Shown here piece after piece: positions 35,847 through 44,553 of a stretch of DNA of 64,000 bases. Position numbers and translations under genes: made by a program. The notes beneath the pieces were generated by a model that worked only from the letters and a program-made list of their open reading frames with translations, was not told the origin of the DNA and did no database searches. The stretch is from Myxococcales bacterium. GTDB lineage: Bacteria; Myxococcota_A; Bradymonadia; REDH01. The stretch lies in assembly GCA_020633625.1 (NCBI GenBank), contig JACKDJ010000020.1:1-64000 (forward strand), read 5' to 3'. Within the stretch, counting starts at the first letter, position 1; each line of letters begins with the position of its first letter.

Positions 35847-36127
35847 GCGTCGTCGCCGCCCAGAAGGTCGAGCGCCAGCCGGAACCCACCGAAGCCGTAC
35901 TTGATCTGCCGGCTGCCCCGGCTGATCGTCGTCACCGACGCCCCGATCTCGTCCCGGATGGCGCGCTGGCTCATCCCCCGATCCAGCCGCTTCACGATCT
36001 CCCATCGCTCCGACAGCGCCTCCACCTCGTGCGGCGTCAGCAGATCGAGCAGCAGGCGACTCACCTCCTCGGCGTCGTCGAGGCGGGTCAGAACGGTCAG
36101 AAGGTCATCCGGTAGGCGCGGGTCCAT
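35843..36127 (-). CDS. trpR: Trp operon repressor, TrpR family
   Basis: The protein has 94 aa from ATG 36127, which has GAGGAC 5-6 nt upstream; ATG 36154 is possible. LLTPHEVEALSERWEIVKRL and the helix-turn-helix GMSQRAIRDEIGASVTTISR with RGSRQIKYG (residues 51-78) match TrpR-family repressors, which bind DNA with tryptophan as co-repressor. It could also be read as a member of the related YerC branch, but its position as first gene of the trp operon favours the tryptophan role. Every gene after it is translationally coupled, so autoregulation is likely. Confidence 0.88.
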   Translation of the reverse strand: MDPRLPDDLLTVLTRLDDAEEVSRLLLDLLTPHEVEALSERWEIVKRLDRGMSQRAIRDEIGASVTTISRGSRQIKYGFGGFRLALDLLGGDDA

Positions 36128-36171
36128 GGCGGGTCCTCGTGGCTCGGCGGTCACAGCTTGACCGATTTAGC

Positions 36172-36201
36172 GTAGTAGAACACCAGCCTGATGGATGTCA
36201 A
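36172..36201 (-). promoter_or_regulatory. Candidate promoter/operator of the trpR-trpE-...-aroF operon
   Basis: In the 86-nt gap before trpR a perfect -35 TTGACA (36201-36196) is followed after 18 nt by TACTAC (36177-36172) as a possible -10. The -10 area (TTCTACTACGCTAAA) is AT-rich for this genome and is the natural place for a TrpR operator. I could not see a strong palindrome there, so the operator is only suggested. Confidence 0.5.
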
Positions 36202-36213
36202 GCGGCTCCGGAG

Positions 36214-38916
36214 CTACCCCGCTCGGAGCTCCGACAGAAGCGCACGTGCGCGCGCCGCCTCTGGCGCGTCCGCGAGAATGCCCTCCAGAAGCTCCACTGC
36301 TTCGGCAGTGCGTCCGCCCGCGCGGGCAGACTCCGCCTGGCCCAGGCGCCGCTCCACCGCGATCCGCCGCAGCATCGAGTCGGCCGCCGACCCCGCGTAC
36401 AGCGCGCCGCTGGATCGGACCAGCGCCTCGGCCGCCGCGAGCGACCCCGCCGCGATCAGCGCCTCGGCGTCCGGCTCCCACGCTTCCGGCGCGGCTGCCG
36501 GCAACGGGACTCGGTGCCCTACGCTCGCAGCCGCCGGCGCGGGCTCGAGCTCGGAGAGTGCAGCGCCATACTCACGCTCGAAGGTCACAACCCGCTCCGC
36601 GGCCGGCCCGTCGTAACGCCGCGCGAACTCGCAGGCCAGGCCGAGCAGCCTGGCGTGGCTGGACTGTGCGAAGCGGGCCTCCGTTGCGGTGACGATACCA
36701 AACACGACGTCCGCGCGTGCGTCCGCGCTGCGCCACGGTGTCTCGGGGAGGTATCCCATCCGGCGTGCGCTAGAGTGCTTGGCGCTCGCGTGCGAGGCCG
36801 TAACCAGGCCGTCTGCGTGCGCCTTGTGGTAGTGGGGGAGCCACGGGTACAGACGCAGGCGGGTCAGGATGTAGTGCGACCGCAGCTCGTGAAAGCGAGT
36901 CGACTCGAGATGTGCTGCGTTCTCCTCGAGGTCCTCCAGGCGAGTCCACGGGTTGAACAATAGGAAGCCGTGCGACGGGTAGCGGGTCGCAGAGAAGTGG
37001 CCGGGGTAGCGCTCCTCGAGCGCGCGCAGCGCGGCGATTGCGGCTAGGTTCTGGGCGACGGTGAGCCCCTTGTCGAGGCGATCAAGCTCCGGCTGGGAGA
37101 AGTTCTCGAACCCGATCAGGTAGTAGTGCGTCTGCCAACCGAGGCGACCGAGCGCCTCGACCGACTGTTCGATCGCCGGCCGGTGGCGCAGGAGCCAGTC
37201 TGGGCGGCACTGCAGCAGCAGCTCCTTGTCTCGCAGGCCTCTGCCAGCGATCGACTCCGTGAGCTGCGTCAGGTACGGCAGCGGGAACGTGTCGTGGACA
37301 ACGTACCGCCGGATCCAGGGCGCCTCGTGTGCAACGTGCTCCATGTCGGCGGCGAGCCGGGCTCCGATCTCCCGCCTCCACGGGACCACCGAGTAGTTTG
37401 CTCCGTCTGCGCAGAAGTTGCATCCGCGCAAGCGGACGCCAGCACTGGGAAGGTACTCGCCCGCTCCAGGGTCCGAGTATGCCAGAGCAAACGGGCACCC
37501 CGAGTTCACGGGGAAGCACCAGAGCGAGCGTCGCGCCGGCCCGTCGCCAAACGTCGTGTCCCAGTCGAAGACTGGCGCAAACGGCAGCGGCCGGGTCGCG
37601 AGGTCGGCTGTGACGAGCCGTCCCTCGAGCGCAGAGACCGCGCCGATCGCCTCCAGCGCGCGGACAAGCGCCTCCAGTCGGTCCGTGCCCGGGCCGCCGA
37701 CCGGATCGCGGTGCTCAGGGTGAAGGTGGTCCGCGGCCTGAACTTCGAGGACGCTGGCACCCCGGGCGTCGAGGGCGTCGCGAAGGCGCGGCGACGACAG
37801 CGTCGAGACCACCACGAGCGACGGAGAGGGGGCGTCCAGGTACGCGACGAGCTGCTCGACCGGACCGCTCGCCTCCTCGTCTGACCGGCCCACCCCGACG
37901 CGCACCGAGCGAGCGTCAAACCCGAGCGTCAGCAGATCGCCCGCCAGCGCCGGCAGCGGGTTGCCCATGTACGACTCGTCGGCCGTCTCGACGTCGGCGA
38001 GGACGACGGACCGACCCGAGATCGGTGGAGCCGACCGTCGCGACCAGTCCATGAAGAACGGGAGCTCCAGCGGCGCCTCGGCGTCGAGCAGCGTGGCGAC
38101 GTCACCTTCGGGTGAAGAGACGCGGACCGCTCCGAACCCGGGACGCACGCGCGCGCCCGGCACCAGGTAGGGCTCCACGCGCGCGCTGGGACGGCCGAGC
38201 GGGACGGCGGCGCGGAGCACGAGCTCGTCGCCATCCCAGACCCCGTCGAGCTCGTATGCAAGGTCCTGGGACCAATACAGCGTCGGGCGGCCGAGCCGCT
38301 CCACGAGCCGCGCGGCTTCGTCGGCGTCGAGTCGTCGCAGCTCGTCGAGGACGACCTGCGCGATCGCGACGCTCGCCGCGCAGTCATATGCACACGGAGC
38401 GTGGCTGATCAGCGGCGAGCCCCCCGGAACCGCGACGTTGTTCAGGAGCAACTCCAGACGGCCTCGGGTGCGCAGGAGTGGCTCCAGATGGTACGCGGCG
38501 GCGCCCCGACGAAAGAACGGCGAGTTGGGTCCTTCGGCGTAGGCGCGGATGCAGCACGCGGGGTAGCCGAGCAGCTCCCCAAGACGGGCGAAGTCGGCGC
38601 GCTGCTCGTCACGCGGGCGTTCCACGCCGGTGACGCTAGCGCGTTCGAGCGTCAACGCCTCGGCGGCGACGTCGGGATCTCGCGCAACAAACACTGTCAC
38701 GAACGAGCCGTGTCCGCGGCGGGCGCCGTCGAAGTCGAGCGCGTCGCGCTCACCTCCGCCATACGCCAGCGACTCATCGAACACGGCGGTCAACCCCAGC
38801 GACTCGAAGCGCAGACACATCGCGGCGGCGGTCTCCGTGGCGACGCGCTCTCGCTTCACGAGCCGTCGCTGGCCACGGCGCAGCAAGAACATTTCCGGAT
38901 CGAGCTGCTCCGTCAT
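36214..38916 (-). CDS. Radical SAM-type protein with DUF483-like N-terminus and unusual cysteine motif
   Basis: The protein has 900 aa, and its ATG overlaps the upstream radical SAM stop (ATGA). Residues 110-185 carry GYPACC (C121-C122) and SHAPCAYDC (C175, C179), resembling DUF483. A B12-binding-like Rossmann region follows at about 300-400. The radical SAM barrel is suggested by YYLIGFENFSQPELDRLDKG and GFLLFNPWT. The canonical CxxxCxxC is absent: only GC499NFC502 is found, with C467 and C474 upstream (C-x24-C-x2-C from C474). The C-terminal about 80 residues are helical and repeat-like. The function is not known. Confidence 0.7.
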   Translation of the reverse strand: MTEQLDPEMFLLRRGQRRLVKRERVATETAAAMCLRFESLGLTAVFDESLAYGGGERDALDFDGARRGHGSFVTVFVARDPDVAAEALTLERASVTGVERPRDEQRADFARLGELLGYPACCIRAYAEGPNSPFFRRGAAAYHLEPLLRTRGRLELLLNNVAVPGGSPLISHAPCAYDCAASVAIAQVVLDELRRLDADEAARLVERLGRPTLYWSQDLAYELDGVWDGDELVLRAAVPLGRPSARVEPYLVPGARVRPGFGAVRVSSPEGDVATLLDAEAPLELPFFMDWSRRSAPPISGRSVVLADVETADESYMGNPLPALAGDLLTLGFDARSVRVGVGRSDEEASGPVEQLVAYLDAPSPSLVVVSTLSSPRLRDALDARGASVLEVQAADHLHPEHRDPVGGPGTDRLEALVRALEAIGAVSALEGRLVTADLATRPLPFAPVFDWDTTFGDGPARRSLWCFPVNSGCPFALAYSDPGAGEYLPSAGVRLRGCNFCADGANYSVVPWRREIGARLAADMEHVAHEAPWIRRYVVHDTFPLPYLTQLTESIAGRGLRDKELLLQCRPDWLLRHRPAIEQSVEALGRLGWQTHYYLIGFENFSQPELDRLDKGLTVAQNLAAIAALRALEERYPGHFSATRYPSHGFLLFNPWTRLEDLEENAAHLESTRFHELRSHYILTRLRLYPWLPHYHKAHADGLVTASHASAKHSSARRMGYLPETPWRSADARADVVFGIVTATEARFAQSSHARLLGLACEFARRYDGPAAERVVTFEREYGAALSELEPAPAAASVGHRVPLPAAAPEAWEPDAEALIAAGSLAAAEALVRSSGALYAGSAADSMLRRIAVERRLGQAESARAGGRTAEAVELLEGILADAPEAARARALLSELRAG

Positions 38917-40865
38917 GCTTCCAACGGAGCCGACGCCCACGCTGCCAGTGTGGTCGTGGCGTCGCCGAGGATCGAGTCGGCGAGCGTCGCCGCGAGCCGG
39001 CGACCGGCTCCTTCGAACGCGGAGGCTGGGACGTCGGTCTTGAAGTACCAGACCGACAGGCCGCCGCGGTCGAACAGTCCGGCGCGATCGGCTTCTCGGC
39101 GCGGCCGGACCCCGAGCCGGACCCGCCCGCCCGCTCGCTCGAGCTCGATCTCGGCTGCGTCTGGTCGCGCATCGATCGCGGCGACGGTCCAGCCCTCGAG
39201 CGCGTCTCCGACCGACACGGGTCCCAAGGTAGTGCGCGACGGAGATGGCGGTGGCGAGGGCTCCGCCGAGTCGGTCGGGCCGCCGCGCTGCACCGCGGCC
39301 TCGACGGGCCGCGGTCCGTGTCCCATCGCGGCCAGAGCCGCCTCGTATGCCTCTGCCTTCGTTTGGAACCGGGCGCGCATCGAGAACATCATCGCGCTCG
39401 TGACGCCGCGGAGCGGCGCGCGCGCGCCTCTCCCCGAGACCCACGCCTCGAAGAGTTCGTGCTCCTGGGTGCGAAGCGTCGGCTCGCGCTCCTCCCACGT
39501 GAGGCCGTCGATCTCGTCGTAGGTCATCGGCCCCATGAACTTCCGGAACTTGTAGTCGCCGTCGACCTCGCGCGAGCCGCGGATGCGGATCCCGTAGTGC
39601 TCGGGGCGCTGGGCGATCGGCGACTCTCCGACGAGGTAGAACGACGACGGCGCGATGTCGTCGATCGCGTGTGCATACTTGGCGAGCCACTCGGCGGTGT
39701 GCAGGTGGTCCTCGCGGCGCTCACCCGGAAACGCCGTGAGCAAGTTGACACGTAGCATGAGCTCGAGGCCGTGGGCCTGTTCGACGAGCTGTGTGGCGTG
39801 CTGTTCTCGATGCCCCTTCACCATCGCCTTGAGCACACGGTCCGAGACGGACTCCACGCCGACAGTGATCCCCACACAACCAGCCTCGGCCATCGCCTCC
39901 AACGTGCCGGGCTTGTTTGGTGCGACGCGGTAGGAGTCCGTCCACCGGATGCCGAGACGCGCTTCGCGGAGGGCCTCGGAGAGCTCGAGCGCGACGAGGT
40001 TGATCTGCGTGTCGAAGAGCATGAAGTCCTCGACCTGGTGGCGCTCCGCGAGCGTCGCGAGGTCGCGGACGGCCTTGTCGACCGACTTCTTCGTCTGCGT
40101 CCCGCCGTTCTGGCAGAATCCGCAGCGGAACTGACACCCGAACGTCGCGCTGTACGGCAGCACGAGACGGGGACCGAACCCGTGGTCGTAGCGCGGAAAC
40201 CGGTGCGGCTCGGCTGTGAACGGGTCCTTGCGGTACAGGTCGAGGTCGAAGCCGCGGAAGTCGGGCGTCGGCCACTCGTCGGCGGCGGTGCGCGCCCGCC
40301 CGCGAAGCGGCTCGAAGCCGGCGTCCCAGCGGTCCCGCGCGACGTCGTCGACGACCTCGAACACCTGGCGCAGCTCGGCGGGTGACTCTGCGCCGGTGAC
40401 GACATCGAGGCCGCGCGCGCCGACCTCGTTCGCCATCTCCTGCATCCTCGACGCGCTGATGCCCCCGACGATCGTCGGTCGCTTCCAGCGAGCCTTCGCG
40501 GCCTGCGCGAGTACGAGCGTGATCGCGGCCTGTGTGTGCCTGTCGAGCGAGAACGCGATGATGTCGGCGTCGCCGAGGTCGACGCGCCCGAGGAGGTCGT
40601 CGACGAGCGCCTCGATCTCACCCGAGCGGGCGATTCCGCCTGCGTGCTGCTTGAGTGCCCACTCGTCGCCGACGAGCTCTGCACCGGCTGGCGGCTGTCG
40701 GTATGCGTCGAGCTCGAGGTCGGCGATTCGGACCTGGAACCCGATCGGGGCAATCGCCGCGGCGACGATGGCCGGTCCCTGGGGCGGGAAGCGATGCCGC
40801 TTCTGCTGCTCCGGCGCGAAGAAGTCCGGCGGCAGGATCATCAGGACGTTGCGTGCGGGCTGCAT
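38913..40865 (-). CDS. B12-binding radical SAM protein
   Basis: The protein has 650 aa from ATG 40865 (MQPARNVLMILPPDFF); the frame extends upstream to 40925. The N-terminal Rossmann-type cobalamin-binding domain occupies about residues 1-180. The radical SAM motif is complete, C244-x3-C248-x2-C251 (FGCQFRCGFCQNGGT), and GITVGVESVSDRVLKAM and LLTAFPGERREDH fit the barrel. A C-terminal about 90-residue domain (GLSVWYFKTDVP) is extra. Class B enzymes of this type do methylations or ring/carbon rearrangements. It is cotranscribed with the 900-aa partner by ATGA overlap, and the substrate is unknown. Confidence 0.85.
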   Translation of the reverse strand: MQPARNVLMILPPDFFAPEQQKRHRFPPQGPAIVAAAIAPIGFQVRIADLELDAYRQPPAGAELVGDEWALKQHAGGIARSGEIEALVDDLLGRVDLGDADIIAFSLDRHTQAAITLVLAQAAKARWKRPTIVGGISASRMQEMANEVGARGLDVVTGAESPAELRQVFEVVDDVARDRWDAGFEPLRGRARTAADEWPTPDFRGFDLDLYRKDPFTAEPHRFPRYDHGFGPRLVLPYSATFGCQFRCGFCQNGGTQTKKSVDKAVRDLATLAERHQVEDFMLFDTQINLVALELSEALREARLGIRWTDSYRVAPNKPGTLEAMAEAGCVGITVGVESVSDRVLKAMVKGHREQHATQLVEQAHGLELMLRVNLLTAFPGERREDHLHTAEWLAKYAHAIDDIAPSSFYLVGESPIAQRPEHYGIRIRGSREVDGDYKFRKFMGPMTYDEIDGLTWEEREPTLRTQEHELFEAWVSGRGARAPLRGVTSAMMFSMRARFQTKAEAYEAALAAMGHGPRPVEAAVQRGGPTDSAEPSPPPSPSRTTLGPVSVGDALEGWTVAAIDARPDAAEIELERAGGRVRLGVRPRREADRAGLFDRGGLSVWYFKTDVPASAFEGAGRRLAATLADSILGDATTTLAAWASAPLEA

Positions 40866-40947
40866 TCGACGCCTCGTGCGACCGCGTAGCGCGACCTCGC
40901 GCCAATCGTAACCGTCCGGCGGCACGGCGGCAACCGGCCGGCGGAAG

Positions 40948-42435
40948 CTAGTGGCGCGGCGCCGTGATCAGCGACCGAGACGCCCACAGGGCCGGGAAGG
41001 ACCGCACCTCCCAGTCGGGTCGCTGGGGGCTGAGCGTCGCGCGAAGGTACGGCAGCCCTCCTCCGCCCGTGCCCGGACGCCCACCGATCATCACTTCGAC
41101 GAACTGCATGTGAGCGCGCCGCCAGTCCATGATGGCCCCATCCAGGGCGAGGCATGCGTCCAGGAGCCGCGCCACTGCCGCGCGTGCCGCTCCGTCCAGC
41201 GCCCCGGCGCCGAAGCTGGGATCGCCCGCGAGCACAGCCGTCGCGGCGATCGACTCGAGATGTGTGAGCTGGGCGCCAACCGATTCCCAGACGCCACGCT
41301 CGTCGCCCGCGTGGTCGTTGCCGGCGCGGCCGCGTCGCAGCGCGGTCTCGAACAGGTCACGAAAGTTCGCCGCCGCAACGCGGTCCGCGAGGGCGCGCGC
41401 GCCGGTACCCGACGTGCCGGCCAGGAGCAGCGCATCGACCAGGTCGCGCAGCGTGAGCCCCAGCATGCGGCCGCGCACGAGCGCGAACTCGGCGTCCGGG
41501 AGCGCGGCGCGCAAGACTCCCGCCCCCCCACCTCCTTTGCTCGCGCGTCGCGAGCACTCGGAAGCGGCGGCGACGCTGCCCGTGTGGTGGGCCACGAGGT
41601 CGTGCAGCTCGCGATCCCGGATGGCGCCGCTCGCGTCCTCGGTCACGAAGCTCGCCAGGTGCCGCTCGCGCTGGCCTGAGAAGATCTCCAGCTCGCGGAA
41701 CTGCGACGAGCCGAAGCCGGACGCCGGATCGAGCCGCTGGCGGAACTCGAGGAAGCTCGACGGCGTCATCCGCTGGAGGATCGGGTACGCCAGCGTCGCG
41801 GTCGACACGATGTGCGCGGCCCGACCCACTCGCTCGGCGCACATGTCGAGCTCTGGCGCGAGCGCGGCAAGGAGCTGCGGAGAGGCCGCGGCATCGTCTC
41901 CGGGAAAGGACCCGGCAACGGGGAGCTCGCGGATCCACGCGGCATATGCCGCCCCCGACTCGTCGGAGTCGAGCTCCGCGACGAGCTTGGAGAGCTCCGG
42001 CAAGCGCTCGAGTTGTCCCGGATCGCCGATCTTCGGTGGGACCGCCTCACCGCGCCACGCATAGCGGCTGTGCCGCAGACCGGAGATCGAGACTCCGCCC
42101 GCGGCGAGCGCTTGCCCAACGCGGCGGACCATGTCGTCGAGCTCGAACAGCGCGTGCCGGAACCAGACCTCGAAGGTCTGATGGACGGTGATGAACAGCA
42201 CCTCGTCGTGCGCCCAACCGTCTGCCCCGACGGGCAGCTCGCGCGGATCGACCTCCGCGGCGTCGACAGCGCGACCGGCCGCCTGGCTCGGCGCGTACTG
42301 GGCCCACGGCCACTCGCCGGGATCGGCCGACCGCGGCGCCGCGGCGGGAGGCGCGACCGACGTTACGAGCGCGGGGACGTTGATGTACGCGCTGTAGAGC
42401 AGCTTCGGCCGCGGGTCGGTCTCGGAGGTTGACAT
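40948..42435 (-). CDS. Tryptophan 2,3-dioxygenase, enlarged form
   Basis: The protein has 495 aa, against about 280 for typical bacterial enzymes. It opens the indole ring of tryptophan to N-formylkynurenine with haem and O2. Family motifs are HDEVLFITVHQTFEVWFRH (H85 in VHQ), MTPSSFLEFRQRLDPASGFG, and WRRAHMQFVEVMIGGRPGTGG, where the His of RRAH aligns with the axial haem ligand. Extra length lies mainly between these motifs. The gene follows trpS by 21 nt. Finding a degradation enzyme inside a biosynthetic supercluster is unusual. Confidence 0.82.
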   Translation of the reverse strand: MSTSETDPRPKLLYSAYINVPALVTSVAPPAAAPRSADPGEWPWAQYAPSQAAGRAVDAAEVDPRELPVGADGWAHDEVLFITVHQTFEVWFRHALFELDDMVRRVGQALAAGGVSISGLRHSRYAWRGEAVPPKIGDPGQLERLPELSKLVAELDSDESGAAYAAWIRELPVAGSFPGDDAAASPQLLAALAPELDMCAERVGRAAHIVSTATLAYPILQRMTPSSFLEFRQRLDPASGFGSSQFRELEIFSGQRERHLASFVTEDASGAIRDRELHDLVAHHTGSVAAASECSRRASKGGGGAGVLRAALPDAEFALVRGRMLGLTLRDLVDALLLAGTSGTGARALADRVAAANFRDLFETALRRGRAGNDHAGDERGVWESVGAQLTHLESIAATAVLAGDPSFGAGALDGAARAAVARLLDACLALDGAIMDWRRAHMQFVEVMIGGRPGTGGGGLPYLRATLSPQRPDWEVRSFPALWASRSLITAPRH

Positions 42436-42456
42436 CGTCTCGTCCCAGTTCGTGTG

Positions 42457-43413
42457 TCAGTCGATCCCGCACGCGCGGCGAGCGCGCCCAAGCACCGTAC
42501 GGGCGATCGCGCGCGCGCGTGCGGCACCGTCGAGCAGCACCTGCTCGACCTGGTCGGGGTCGGCCTGGAGCTCTCGTCGTCGCTCGCGCGCCGGACCAAA
42601 CGTCTCGTCGATCTTCGCGATCAGCTCTTGCTTGGCGTGTCCGTAGCCAAACCCGCCCGCCCGATAGCGCGCGGCGAGCGCGGCTTGCTCCGCCTGTGAA
42701 GCAAACAGCTTGTAGATCGCGAACACGTTGCAGGTGTCGGGATCCTTCGGGTCATCGAGTCCCTTCGAGTCCGTTTGAATCGCGCCGACCAGCCGCTTGA
42801 GCTCCTTGCCCTCTGCGAACAGCGGGATGTGGTTCCCATACGACTTCGACATCTTCTGACCGTCGATTCCCGGAACCGGGACCGGGGTGCCGAGCACGTA
42901 GGTCGGGAGCTTGAACGTCTCGCCATACATCGTGTTGAACCGACCGGCCATGTCGCGGGTCAGCTCGACGTGCTGGACCTGATCGCTCCCCACGGGCACG
43001 ACGTCGGAGTCGTAGATCAGAATGTCCGACGCCATGAGCACCGGGTACGTGAACAGGCCGACCGACGCCGAGATACCGTGCTCCTTCTTCTCCTTGTACG
43101 AGACGGCCTTCTCTAGCAGGCCCATCCCCGTCACCGTCGCGAGCAGCCACGTGAGCTCGCAGACCTCGGGGACATCGGACTGCCGGAACAAGACCGCGCG
43201 CTTCGGGTCGAGCCCGAGCGCGAGGTACGTCGCGGCCACGTCGAACGTGTTGTCCCGCAGCGTCGCGGCGTCGTTGACCGTCGTCAGCGCGTGGTAGTTC
43301 GCGATGAAGTAGAAGGCGTCGTCTTGCGCCGCGATGTGCTGACGGATCGCCCCGAAGTAGTTGCCGAGGTGAAGGTGGCCCGAGGGCTGGATTCCAGAGA
43401 GGTAGCGTGCCAT
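42457..43413 (-). CDS. trpS: Tryptophanyl-tRNA synthetase
   Basis: The protein has 318 aa, class Ic, and charges tRNA-Trp in the cytoplasm. The signature motifs PSGHLHLGNY (HIGH) near the N-terminus and QKMSKSYGN (KMSKS) at about residue 185 are intact, and the length is normal. Its own promoter lies upstream (43441-43469). It heads the co-directional series that runs into the dioxygenase and radical SAM genes. Confidence 0.95.
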   Translation of the reverse strand: MARYLSGIQPSGHLHLGNYFGAIRQHIAAQDDAFYFIANYHALTTVNDAATLRDNTFDVAATYLALGLDPKRAVLFRQSDVPEVCELTWLLATVTGMGLLEKAVSYKEKKEHGISASVGLFTYPVLMASDILIYDSDVVPVGSDQVQHVELTRDMAGRFNTMYGETFKLPTYVLGTPVPVPGIDGQKMSKSYGNHIPLFAEGKELKRLVGAIQTDSKGLDDPKDPDTCNVFAIYKLFASQAEQAALAARYRAGGFGYGHAKQELIAKIDETFGPARERRRELQADPDQVEQVLLDGAARARAIARTVLGRARRACGID

Positions 43414-43440
43414 TTGCTCTGCTTCGATGAGGCCCCCCGT

Positions 43441-43469
43441 GCCCTATCCGCGGCCCTGAAGCCGGTCAA
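43441..43469 (-). promoter_or_regulatory. Sigma-70-type promoter of trpS
   Basis: The minus strand has TTGACC (43469-43464), a 17-nt spacer, and TAGGGC (43446-43441), about 28 nt before the trpS start. It may also drive the genes after trpS, since the next gap is only 21 nt. No leader peptide or T-box can fit in so short a 5' region. Confidence 0.55.
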
Positions 43470-43581
43470 GGCGGGCGGCGAGTGGCGTGCCGGTCGCATG
43501 GCTCGCGGCCACAGCACCGCGGCGCACTGGCTCGTGGAGGGGCGCTCGGGCAGCGGCAAGCGTCACCGCGGCAAGGCGCGC

Positions 43582-44553
43582 TCAGGTGACGGGAGAAGAC
43601 ACCGCGGCAAGGCGACCCCAGCGGATCCCGCGGTCGCTCACCCGCAGCTCGTCGACGCCTGCGGCCTTCGCGATCGCCCAAAGCAGCCGCGCGCCGGCCG
43701 GGAAGACGTCGGCCCGCTTCGGCTCCAGGCCGGCGACTTCGCGCCTGCGGTAGACGGGCAGCGAGCGCACCCGCTCGAACACATCCGCGAGCTCCGCCAC
43801 CCCGAGCGCCATGCCGTGGATCCGTGACTCGTCCCACTCCGCGAGGCCGATCGACACGGCCGCCGCCGTCGTGACCGTGCCCGCGATGCCGATCAGCGGC
43901 GCCGCTCCGCGCGCCGCCAGGATGTCCCGAACGTCGTCGCGGCCGAGCTGCGCGGCGATCGCGGCGTCGATTCGAGCGACGTCCGCGTCTGCGATCGGGT
44001 CGGACTCAACACAGCGCTCGGCGAGGCGAACGGAGCCGACGTCGAGGCTGACCAGTCGCGGCGCCTCACCCCTCCGCGCCAGGATGAGCTCCGTCGAGGC
44101 GCCGCCGATGTCGGCGACGAGCACGGACTCTTCGTGTGGGAAGGCGTCGAGCGTGGCGATCAGCGCGAGCGCCGCCTCCCGCTCTCCAGAGACGACATCG
44201 ACCGTCGCGCCCAGCGCGGCGGAGAGCGCGGCGGCTGCGGCCGCTCCGTTCGAGGCGCGGCGGAACGGCGCGGTCCCGGTCGCGACGATCGCGTCGACGC
44301 CATGCGTGGCGGCGGTCTGCGCCATGCCGCGGAGCGCTGCCGCCGTTCGGGCGATCGGCTCATCAGCGAGCACTCCCGCCCGGTCGAGCCCCTCGGAGAC
44401 GCGCGTGATCTCGGCGAAGTCGTCGACGCGGACCCACGGGTCGTCGGGACCGTCGCGCTCGGCGACGAGCATCAGGACCGTGTTCGACCCGATGTCGAGC
44501 GACGCGACGCGGCGGACGTCGGCGCCGAGCCGGCGCTCGCTAGCGTCGGACAC
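43582..44553 (-). CDS. Exopolyphosphatase/GppA-family phosphatase
   Basis: The protein has 323 aa from GTG 44553 (GGAG 5 nt upstream; GTG 44565 is possible). The ASKHA-fold signatures SLDIGSNTVLM and DIGGASTELIL, with ATGTAPFRRA between, define the Ppx/GppA family, which hydrolyses polyphosphate or pppGpp. Which substrate applies cannot be told from sequence; 320 aa is the short form lacking the C-terminal HD-like domain. It overlaps the end of pal by about 14 nt and closes the Tol-Pal operon. Confidence 0.85.
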   Translation of the reverse strand: MSDASERRLGADVRRVASLDIGSNTVLMLVAERDGPDDPWVRVDDFAEITRVSEGLDRAGVLADEPIARTAAALRGMAQTAATHGVDAIVATGTAPFRRASNGAAAAAALSAALGATVDVVSGEREAALALIATLDAFPHEESVLVADIGGASTELILARRGEAPRLVSLDVGSVRLAERCVESDPIADADVARIDAAIAAQLGRDDVRDILAARGAAPLIGIAGTVTTAAAVSIGLAEWDESRIHGMALGVAELADVFERVRSLPVYRRREVAGLEPKRADVFPAGARLLWAIAKAAGVDELRVSDRGIRWGRLAAVSSPVT

